A DNA stretch of 64,000 bases from Lavandula angustifolia (Eukaryota > Streptophyta > Magnoliopsida > Lamiales > Lamiaceae), in contig CM054823.1 in assembly GCA_028984105.1 (NCBI GenBank), positions 25,830,017-25,894,016 of the forward strand, written 5' to 3'. This document shows positions 55,546 through 64,000 of the stretch, piece by piece. Each line of letters begins with the position of its first letter. Within the stretch, counting starts at the first letter, position 1. Position numbers and translations under genes: made by a program. The notes beneath the pieces were generated by a model, which worked only from the letters and a program-made list of their open reading frames with translations, did not search any database and was not told the DNA's origin.

Positions 55546-56115
55546 TTTAATTACACTTCTATGTTGATCAGGTCCAATTATTACTTGAATGTGAAATTGA
55601 GTTTTTCGTCCATTATTTTGGCGCCTAATTCACTTTGATCTATTGTTTTAAAAGTGGACAGTTATTATATAAAAGATTAAAATTAATATTGCAAATATGT
55701 TCTTATATTAAAAAAAATATATGAACGGATCAAAGTTGTACAAATTTAGTTAATCTTGTAAAATAAATAATTTTTCAAATTAACAAACTAAAATTGGACT
55801 ACGTCAAAATAACAGATCAAAGTGTATCGGGTATTTAAGAAAACGGACCATAAATGATATTTTCCCTAAAATTGATAACAAAAAAAATGAAGGTAAGGGA
55901 GGTGAAGATGAAAGCGACAGTTCATTTGATTGTGATTAGGAAGTAGAATAGGAAATAGGTAAATTCCTATGTCGACTAAATAAAGAAATGAAAATCAGGC
56001 ACCACACGTTAAATTAACCAGAATTAGCAGCTTAATAAGAAGAGCAAATCACTCTGGGGTTACAATGATTAGGGATTTTATACCCATTTCCCGCATTTAA
56101 TCAAGCAGCGCCAAG

Positions 56116-56134
56116 AGAGAGAGAGAGAGAGAGT
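56116..56134. repeat. (GA)n microsatellite in leader of acyltransferase gene
   Basis: About nine to ten GA units about 155 bp before the start codon, GA on the sense strand. Confidence 0.9.
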
Positions 56135-56289
56135 CGTTTTATTCATCCCGTGCAGAAGACGAACATAACGAATAACGATGCAAAACCGACACCGGGATAT
56201 TTGTGTTATTTAAATCCCTTGTCGGAGGCGAAAGTGATACAAGAAGCTTCTTCAAAACCGAATAAATATTTCATAAACAATAAAGGGTA

Positions 56290-56796
56290 ATGGCGAGCTG
56301 TGAAGAAAACATGGAGGTCGAAGATTCCAACCAAGATTCCAACGGGAATAAGGTTAAAAAGCGGTTTCGAGATCCTTCAAAGGTAGAATCTTTATATTCT
56401 TCGTGTTTTTTAAAAAAAAAATTGATTTGTGTTGGGGTTGGATGTTTTCTTGATATGTTGGATTTAGTGTTTGATGATTTTGTTGTTTTTGGGTGGATTT
56501 TTGATTTTGTGTAGAAAGTGGCTCAAACTAAGGAGATGCTGTCGAAGCAAGCCACTAAGATTGCTAAGCAGGCTGAAGAGCATGAAAGATTCATCAACAA
56601 GGTATGTTTGGAATGAAAGAATATTTGCATTCTAATTATCTTTCTATTTTCTAATGCTCTTGTTCCATACATGCTTAAATGGGTAAATATTAGCCACGGC
56701 GATTAAGAAATTTTGTTGAAGTGTATATTTTTTTTGTTTTAATAGAAAAAATTAGAATTCATCCAAATTTTTGCAAAGCATAATTGAGGCAATCGA

Positions 56797-56839
<43 letters not shown>

Positions 56840-59677
56840 TATGTTGAAATTAAAAATATAATCTTAAGTTTTCGAAAAGTTAAAGATCATAATTTCTGAG
56901 TTGAATGGAATCGTGTGAGAGAGATTTTTGAAGAGAGTGAGTATAAGAATGTGGTGGTGAGTAGTGGGTAAGGAGGGTCCACTTCATTTTAGGAAAGATA
57001 ACAGTCATAGCGAGACAACCCGATTATGAAATTGGGACACTAATAGCGGGACGGAGGGAGTATCAGTTAATTTTAAACTCTATGGATTTTTTAAAATTGA
57101 TTGATTTAATGTTGTGCTATGTTGGTGTTGTATAGGTGACACATTTGCTTGGAGTTCTTGGCTTTGGAGGCTTCTGCTTCATCTTGGGTGCAAGTGAGTA
57201 GAACTGCTCTTTCTGGCATCTTTGCTTCTTTGTATCATTAGATTCATCTTACAATGATGGTTCATAAATTCGGGAATTGGTGGTTTGATTTTATCAGGGC
57301 CGCAAGATGTTCGATATCTTTATTGTTTGTTCTATGTGATCTTTGTCCCGCTCCGATGGATTTATTACCGATACAAGAAATGGCATTACTATCTTCTTGT
57401 AAGTTCCAACTTCTCTTTACAGTTCATCTGTGCTGGCTGAAAATGAGTTCCATGGCTGTATTTCGTCTACTTTATCATCCTTGGAGTTTGTTTCAATACT
57501 ATGCTTCTGTAACTTTCGAGTATTCCATTTTGAAACCTCATCGAACCAACGATAGAATAAGGAAGACATTACGACTCTCTGAAAGTTCAATTTGGGTGCA
57601 GGATTTTTGCTATTATGCCAATACAATATTCTTGATCATGCTTCTGTTCTACCCTACTGCTGAGAAACTCTTCATGGTTTGCTTCTCATTTGCAGAGGTA
57701 AGCAATCGGCTTTTCGTCACTTCTTCCCCGTCTTAATGACTTCGATTCACTTTTTACGGACTTTTTACTAAGATTTATTAACGGACACAGGGGCCGTTGG
57801 CGTGGGCGCTAATTGTTTGGCGGTGTAGCTTAGTTTTCAATTCCATGGACAAGATTGTAAGCGTCTTTATACATCTATTGCCCGGTACGATACTGTTTCC
57901 TTTTGCTGAAATGATTCAGGCTGGCTCTTAACTGTTAATCTTAGGAGCCATCTAAGGTCTTTCCCATCATTTGCATGATGAACTGCTTTATGATGTTCCG
58001 ATTTCAAATACTCCTTCCGTCCCATTCCATTAGTCCAGTTTTCCTTTTTAGGCCGTCTCACTCCATTAGTCCACTTCCCTTTTTAACTTAAATAATACTC
58101 TAATATATTTTAGTGGATCCCACTACTTTATACTATTTTACACACAACAAACAAGTTTCTTAATTTTTGTGCCGAAAAGAAAGTGGACTAATGGAGTGGG
58201 ACGGAGGAAGTACTAGCGTGTCTCCGAAAGCGTATTAAGAGTTCACTTTCGCCCCTCTTCCCCTTGTGCTGTTTGACACTGAATTTGAGCATTACATCCG
58301 AGCTTACAACAAAACATTACTCCCTCCCTCCCACTAAACAAGTCCCATTTCTTTTCGACACGGAAATTTATCAAGTGGTTGGAAAAGAAAAGGTGTGGTG
58401 TAAAAGTATAAAGTGGTGGGGTCTACTTGTTTAGAATGGTTGTGGTCCACTCATTTCTTTCCATTTTCGGAATATGACTTGTTTAGTGAGATACCCCGAA
58501 TTGAAAAATGGGACTTGTTCACTGGGACGGAGGGAGTACTTAAAAGTCCTAAATTTGAATGGCAAACCATTGGATTTGATATAAAGGAAGATATTGTAAG
58601 TTGTTAGCATAAGATAGCCAGTGCAGTTAACTAATGCTGATGCGTTATCCAGGACTAGTTTTCTTCACGATCCGATGGTGGGACCCGGAGTATTTTGAAG
58701 CGATGCATCCGGAGGGGACTGCTCGCAGAGCAACATGGCCCTATAAAGAGAGCAAGAAATATCTGTGGACATGGCTTTTCTTTGTTCCTCTAGGTGCTTA
58801 CCTCATCTGGCAGCTTCTCTACTTCCTCTTTGTAAACGTACTTCGTCGACAGAGGCTGGTCCGAGATCCAGAAGTTATGACTTCCTACAGGTGAACATTC
58901 TTATTACAGTCATACTACGGTAGGTAGCATTTGGAATAGCTTAAATAAGCTGTTTTTTTTTTAATAAATACTGTAGAAGCACTTTTTTTAATATTTAGAA
59001 TGTAGGCTTCTGTTTTTTTTTAGCTTAAAATAAGTCAGAATAAGTAGAAGCTCATAAACTGGCCAGGGGTGCTTTTTAAAAGCAGAAGCCAACAAGAACT
59101 GAGTCAGAATGAGTCCCCGAAGAGTATTTGGAATACTGTTTTTTTTTTAAATTAAGTTTTTTTTTTCCTACATTGCAAACACTAAATTTTTTTGCTTAAA
59201 AATAATTTTAAACAACTTTAAGAATAAGTAGCTAAAAGTTGCTTATAAAAGTTATTTCAAAGGCTACCTATAATTTATCCGTGTTACAATATGTCTGAAT
59301 TCATTCGGACGTGGTATATTAATGGTAGGGAGCTGTCGAAGAAAGCCAAGAAGGCGAACAACATGTGGTGGCGGTTGAGCGGAGTGCTGGGGGATCAGAA
59401 CCGTCTCTTCATGTACATCGTGTTTCAGGCGATATTCACGGTGGCCACAACGGCGCTGACCGTCCCGATCTTCCTGTCGTACGAGCTGCACGTGACGTTC
59501 CAGCTGCTGAAGGTGTCTGCGACTGTGTGGAATGGAGGTAACTTCCTGCTGGAAGTGATGCCAAGGCAGGTGATTCTCAAGGAGAAGAAGAAAGGAGAAA
59601 AGCAGAGTGTTGAGGTTCAGCTCAATCTACCTCTGCCCCAAAACTCAACTCAGTCGGAGGTAGTAGAATCCAAGTAG
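56290..59677 (+). CDS. GPC1: Glycerophosphocholine acyltransferase (DUF2838), eight exons
   Basis: Exons 56290-56382, 56515-56601, 57136-57193, 57298-57398, 57602-57697, 57791-57884, 58653-58890 and 59329-59677 keep phase, giving 371 aa. A soluble N-terminus (RDPSK|KVAQTKEMLSKQATKI) precedes a polytopic membrane region: HLLGVLGFGGFCFILGA, VRYLYCLFYVIFVPLRWIYY, CYYANTIFLIMLLFY, GPLAWALIVWRCSLVFNSMD, KYLWTWLFFVPLGAYLIWQL and YIVFQAIFTVATTALTVPIF. The hydrophilic stretch with WWDPEYFEAMHP is typical of the DUF2838 family. The enzyme acylates glycerophosphocholine with acyl-CoA to make lysophosphatidylcholine, part of phosphatidylcholine turnover at the ER. Intron 2 has an ATT microsatellite, and intron 6 two Stowaway MITEs. 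Length agrees with the Arabidopsis protein. Confidence 0.93.
56799..56839. repeat. (ATT)n microsatellite in intron 2
   Basis: About thirteen ATT units. Confidence 0.95.
58010..58212. mobile_element. Stowaway-type MITE (acyltransferase intron 6)
   Basis: CTCCTTCCGTCCCATTCCAT and ATGGAGTGGGACGGAGGAAG, TA-flanked. Confidence 0.85.
58318..58538. mobile_element. Stowaway-type MITE (acyltransferase intron 6)
   Basis: CTCCCTCCCTCCCACTAAAC and GTTCACTGGGACGGAGGGAG, TA-flanked. Confidence 0.85.
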
Positions 59678-59926
59678 CATTGTACAAATGTTGTATGTAC
59701 GATGTGGTTGGTTTACATGTAGTATGTGTTTGTATGTGTGCGTTTGCATCTTTTTTGTTCTAGTTGGGTAGATTTGTTCCTAGTATGTACATAAGATGAA
59801 ACAAAGTGAATTAGAGTCTTTTGCTATCCACTAAAATAGAAGACTTATAAATATAGGCGGATCCAAGGGACGGATGGACCATTGTACAAATCGCGTAGAA
59901 TTCCAAATTTTAAATTTTTTATACTT

Positions 59927-60341
59927 TCTCTGTCTCACTAATGTTATCTTAGTTCCTTTTTGGGATGTTTTGCTAATCTTATCTTCATCTCATAAAGGAA
60001 ATTAATTTGTGGAGTAAAATTAATCTAAACATTAAATATCACACTATTTTAACACAGCAGCTAACACTATAAAAGCAAATTTCTTATTTCTTTCATATTT
60101 CGCAGTAAAATACCTAAAAAAAGAGAGATCGTAGTCGGGAAGGTTAGAGTAGCCAAAGCCATTGGAATTTCTAAAAAGCCACCTACAGACGCTTTACGTC
60201 CAATCATTCCAGATAACGCTTGCATCATCTGTCTTACCGCGACTGCTGACACAGAATTAGCCGATGCTTATTCCCCAGGTACCATCATTGCTTCTTCTCC
60301 GGGAAAAGAAGTTCAGGACCCGTGAATAATGAGACGGAGGG
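59927..60341. mobile_element. Degenerate Stowaway remnant carrying foreign DNA
   Basis: Left CTTTCTCTGTCTCACTAATG and right AATAATGAGACGGAGGG are weak complementary ends of the MITE type. Between them lies GC-richer sequence including the plastid rRNA fragment at 60172-60322. Whether the MITE captured the insert or the insert landed in a MITE is unclear. Confidence 0.45.
60172..60322 (-). pseudogene. rrn16: Nuclear plastid DNA: fragment of plastid 16S rRNA
   Basis: The minus strand reads GAACTTCTTTTCCCGGAGAA, then GAATAAGCATCGGCTAATTC, then GTGTCAGCAGTCGCGGTAAG, then GCAAGCGTTATCTGGAATGA and CGTAAAGCGTCTGTAGGTGG. This is the 530-loop part of plastid 16S rRNA, normally GTGCCAGCAGCCGCGGTAA and GTTATCCGGAATGATTGGGCG. 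Differences are almost all C-to-T or G-to-A, as expected from decay of methylated nuclear copies. The plus strand happens to stay open as a ~75-codon frame, which is an artefact. The 60 bp to the left (60110-60171) are not recognised. Confidence 0.88.
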
Positions 60342-60973
60342 CTTTCTTCAAAATTACAGATTTTGCCACCCTCTCTCATTAAATTGCAAATTTCAAGCCC
60401 TAATTTGTAATCTTCTAACTAAATTGCGACATTTAGATTCCTATCCATGAGACAGAGAGAGGGGAGGAGGAATCAATGGCAAAAGAAAACAATTGAGAAG
60501 TGATGATTCTTAAAGAAAAATAAATTGAATAAATCATATGTTTACATATACAGTGTCTTGTTGACACACTGATATGCATCAATAGAAGAATAACAACCCT
60601 TGGAGCCACTCTTCACACAACCAAAACCAAAGCAAAAGCCTAACACCTTCAACTTCTATAGCTTTACACCCAGCAATAAAAACAAGGGACAAAGAACAAA
60701 AAGAAATCATCGGATGCCAAAGCATATGCTACAAATTGCATACCATGGCAAGCCTATTAGCCGTGTGGCCTTCTAAAAATGCCTCTCATGCTGAGGCGGA
60801 AAATCGGAATCGACCCAGACAACAACTAAGTACTGCTGCCAGAGCAAATTGTGATGAAAAATATACAACGGAAACAAATACACAATTACAATCCAAGAGT
60901 ATGCACATGCTTTTCCTGTGTGCATTCCACCTTTGATGAGGGGGAGGATGATGACCAAACTTCACGGCCATCA

Positions 60974-63966
60974 TCACTCTGCTCGTTGATGTAAAAATAC
61001 GAATCCTGAGTTTTCGCGGATTAACGGGGGAGGTTCGACATCAGCTACATCTACTTGTGGCATGGTTTTGGAGAGGTCATCCACAGAGAAAGGTATGCTG
61101 CAAAAGGTGTTTAAAATATTAACAGAGAAAGAGGTTTGACATCGGCTACATTCGATTCTTAGGGTACTTCCGATATAATGGGAAACGAGCATATTAACAT
61201 CGGCCCTTTAACTACCAAAGTGTTATAAATACTACCTCCGTCCTATTATTAGTGGCGACTTTCTTTTTGGCACGGGAATTAAGAGAATATGTGATAAAGT
61301 ATGAGAGAGAAGTAGAAAATAAAATAGGAGAGAGAAGATGAGTGTGATAACGAGAGAGTATGAGAGAGAAGATGAGTGAGATAATAAGAATAAATGATAA
61401 AGTAATAGAGATGAGATGATAAAGTAGGAGAGATAAATGAGTTAATAATGAGAGTAGATGATAAAGTAGGAGATATAAGATGATAAAGTAGGAAGGAGAG
61501 TGGTAACTTTTTTACCAATTTGGAACGTCGCCACTTATAGTGGGACATCCGAAGTAGGAAAGGTCCCGCCACTAATAATGGGACGGAGGTAGTATTAGGC
61601 ATCTAGCCTGCTGTGGCTCCACGTACGAGGAATCGAGCATGTACAAAAAGGAAGGAGAAAACAAGAAAAAGAAGACATACCTTGAGTCGTCGTCTAACAA
61701 GAAGGAACTGCTCACTGAATTGTTAGAGTCCTCTGTCATCATAACTCTTATACTTGAAATGACCTACACAGTTGAAGGGATAGGACATAAGCCATCAAGG
61801 GTAAGTATAGCCGGACTCGAGAGAGCGTAAGAAAATACTAGCTAATATTTATGCACAAGAGCCAACTAAAGCATGAGTTGAAGAAACGGCTTACATCTGC
61901 AGAAACACTGTGAGTGCCATATTTGTCATCCCAGTACATGGTGCTAATCCTGTATAATTGCTGAATGCTTAGCACCTGTCGAAACAATGGAAAATTTAAG
62001 TATCAAATGAATGTATATAGCAAATGCGGGCCAGATGTGGGCAAAAACAGAAACTGGGCAAAAACAGAAAGCGGGGTGAAGGTAACTAACAGGACAAAGT
62101 TCATTTATAATCTCATTCAAGGTCTTCTTGGGCTTTTGATGAATGACCTGAAATAAGGAGCCACAGACGATTCAGTTAGCAAGCAATCCATACAAACGCT
62201 AACTATGTCAGAAATCCGTGAGAAAAACTGAATCCGATTCTCACCAAAAATCCAACTGCCTGTCTAATATGCTTCAGTTCATCCCAAGCTGTGCCTACAT
62301 ACTGGTCATCATAAATGTTGGTAAGGCACTATAGTAAAATGGCACGTAACAAACGATCAAACAGAAGCTTACTTCCTCAGTTGCATAACAACACCATTGC
62401 TCTAATTCAGCCAACCCAGATTTGACATATTCTCCGTTGCTGAATGAGCAACATTCACGCCGTAAAAGAAGGCTGAAAGTGAAGTACAAAAATTTCATTG
62501 TCAGACAACAGTCACCCTGATGCAAAATATTAAGATCCAAAAGGACATTACTAAGACAACTTTTACTATAATCCCCAATAGAAGAACTTGCCTGTTGAAT
62601 AATTGGACATTGATGAAAGAAAATATTTGAGTGAAAACCTTCCGGACCAGGATGGGCGGAACCTATATTGCAAGGGCATAAGTATCTATTAAACAAAAGA
62701 AGAAAAATTAAGCTAACTCAAATTTAAGAATATTTTTTAGCTTACATAATTTGCTTTCATTATCTTCAAGTAATTGTCTAGATTTTTTACAATGCTCTGC
62801 CAATGAGCAATGAGTGCTTTTTGAGCAACGGCATTAGCTTGGGTACGTCCTTTAACTAAACTTGAACGAGATGTTCTGGGAGCCTGCATAAAAAAAAGAT
62901 TAGAAAATTTCCCCACTCTGCACAAAATGAAGCTATGAGTTGTCAACATCTAAAGATGGATGGGAATGCATTAGGCAGTTCAACCAAATGTCACGGACAG
63001 ATTATGAGACTAAAAGCTAACTTTTTTAATTTAAATGCATATTCTCCAACAAGGATAGAAACTCAAATATGGGGACATGCATTTATGCACATGGTATAAG
63101 ACAAAAACAAGAGTCGGGTAGTGGCAGGGCAGGGGAACTAAAATTGGAATTCAAGTAGCATGCTCAATACGTATTTTGCTTGATTTACCGAGATACATAG
63201 TCCAATCAAAGGGGAAATTTCTTTCTTTAAGTTGTCTCTGATTGTTCCATAAATCTTCTCCAGGAAAGCAGTAAGCTGCTGCTTGAACAACAAAGCAGGA
63301 TACTTGGCTTCTACTTGTCGTAAATCATCAAGTCTACCAAGCATTCGACCATTCCGAAATGAAAGTCCAGGTGTCTGTGGAGAAGCCCTCAATCCCTTTA
63401 TGAAGTAAGTCAAGAAGAACAGAGCGTAAGAAATCAAATATGAAGTAAGATATCCTACTGAGAATGTGGTAGAAAAACTTGGTAACTGCATACTTGTGAC
63501 ATCCTCCCAAAAAGCGAAGCTGATGATGACCTCCGCCTATTGGGGGTCAAACTAGCTGCCCCACTTGCTTTGAGTGTGTGTTGAAGCAGCATCAACAGAG
63601 TGGATGTATTACATAACCAGTACGCTAAAACATCGTTATTATCAGGGACCTGCAGCAAATTTTCAGGGTTAGTATTTTTAGTGTTACCATTTCTAAAAAG
63701 TCTAATTCATTAAGGCTAGTAGCAATATCCGTGTCAACTCGTCAGATTATCAACAAATAAAGAAGAGTAGAAATTATTTATAATAATCTACTAACCTCTA
63801 TTGCTGAAGCTACAGTCTGAATTATACGGTCAAACACAGTGGTCCTCTCAACCTCGAAGGACCTCCAGTGAAGAAGGCTTTTGTAGATAATACAAGCCGC
63901 AACTGGTTTGCCACTAGCAAAACCCAGATCTTGGGTAATACACTTCACCAGTAGGTCTTGGTTTTC
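60974..63966 (-). CDS. Myosin XI heavy chain, C-terminal globular tail (partial, 5' part beyond window)
   Basis: Eleven exons on the minus strand, 5' to 3': 63966-63796, 63649-63494, 63395-63189, 62883-62746, 62662-62592, 62472-62373, 62301-62245, 62147-62091, 61975-61895, 61763-61681 and 61097-60974; all phases agree, giving the last 414 aa. They encode the globular tail with its dilute (DIL) domain: ENQDLLVKCITQDLGF, AYWLCNTSTLLMLLQHTLKA, ALLFKQQLTAFLEKIYGTIR, SRSSLVKGR, KVFTQIFSFINVQLFN|SLLLRRECCSFSNGEYVKSG, IRQAVGFLVIHQKPKKTLNE and the end PPPLIRENSGFVFL. Myosin XI moves organelles and vesicles along actin; the tail binds cargo adaptors. The ending is most like the XI-K/myosin-17 group. 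One intron (62473-62591) appears to use a GC donor. A Stowaway lies in the last intron. Confidence 0.95.
61233..61594. mobile_element. Stowaway-type MITE with long AGAGATGATAAAGT-rich arms (myosin last intron)
   Basis: CCTCCGTCCTATTATTAGTG and CACTAATAATGGGACGGAGG are exact complements at the ends, TA-flanked. The interior repeats GATGATAAAGTAGGAGA. Confidence 0.85.
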
Positions 63967-64000
63967 CTATGGAAAACCAAAAAATGATTATTAAATGGGA

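Larger units (their letters stand above)
54013..56289. other. Divergent intergenic region
   Basis: Between the start codons of the PMI1-related gene (left) and the acyltransferase gene (right), so it holds both promoters and leaders. It carries GA repeats near both genes, a pogo-like MITE (54634-54811) and a TA-flanked TIR element (about 55289-55545). No coding capacity. Confidence 0.5.

Noticed and set aside
57254..57736. 160-residue plus frame as a separate gene
   Set aside because: It runs through two introns of the acyltransferase gene; the real exons are in other frames.
60067..60324. Open frames on both strands that could be a small novel protein
   Set aside because: The minus strand is a fragment of plastid 16S rRNA, so neither frame is protein-coding.
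1..64000. A new multi-gene system such as a biosynthetic cluster
   Set aside because: The BAHD relic is the only specialised-metabolism enzyme and it is dead; the other genes are unrelated conserved single genes.

Overview
This is a plant nuclear DNA window. The genes have several introns with GT-AG borders (two look like GC-AG), and their products are plant families: BREVIS RADIX, Alfin-like PHD, PMI1-related, BIG GRAIN and myosin XI tail. The intergenic DNA is AT-rich and full of small transposons. The many Stowaway-type MITEs with CTCCCTCCGTCCC ends and the protein flavour suggest an asterid eudicot, perhaps Lamiales. That placement is an impression, not a demonstration.

Layout. 1-3117: decayed 3' part of an autonomous Helitron, running in from the left edge. 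3596-14888: two tandem SOUL haem-binding protein genes. The first is intact, with a 2.9 kb intron swollen by a probable solo LTR; the second carries a frameshift. They are separated by a Helitron end, a SINE, a CACTA-like end and two TIR elements sitting in TA microsatellites. 19009-19948 (-): BIG GRAIN 1-like gene, frameshifted near its 3' end. 21648-26414 (-): ten-exon omega-amidase with a 16-nt microexon. 28264-29179: dead BAHD acyltransferase. 29492-34380 (-): BREVIS RADIX gene with a SINE in intron 2. 34625-36380: odd TIR element carrying Pol III-like boxes and a repeat array. 37846-38578: hAT element with an 8-bp target duplication. 38838-42594: WAV2-like alpha/beta hydrolase. 44652-44850: Copia reverse transcriptase scrap. 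45105-49489: Alfin-like PHD protein. 50694-54012 (-): PMI1-related NT-C2 protein. 56290-59677: glycerophosphocholine acyltransferase. 59927-60341: MITE remnant holding a piece of plastid 16S rRNA. 60974-63966 (-): 3' eleven exons of a myosin XI heavy chain, which continues beyond the right edge.

The genes do not form a pathway. They are ordinary housekeeping, trafficking and growth genes side by side. Several touch auxin or growth (BRX, BIG GRAIN, WAV2) or actin-linked movement (PMI1-related, myosin XI), but plant gene order rarely carries functional meaning and I draw none from it.

I found no convincing new multi-gene system. The most unusual material is in the repeats: TA-microsatellite-targeted TIR elements, a TIR element with tRNA-like B boxes in both ends, a SINE with perfect target duplications, and a C-to-T decayed plastid rRNA insert that mimics a protein ORF. 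Exon borders were placed by hand from splice signals and family alignment and were checked for codon phase.
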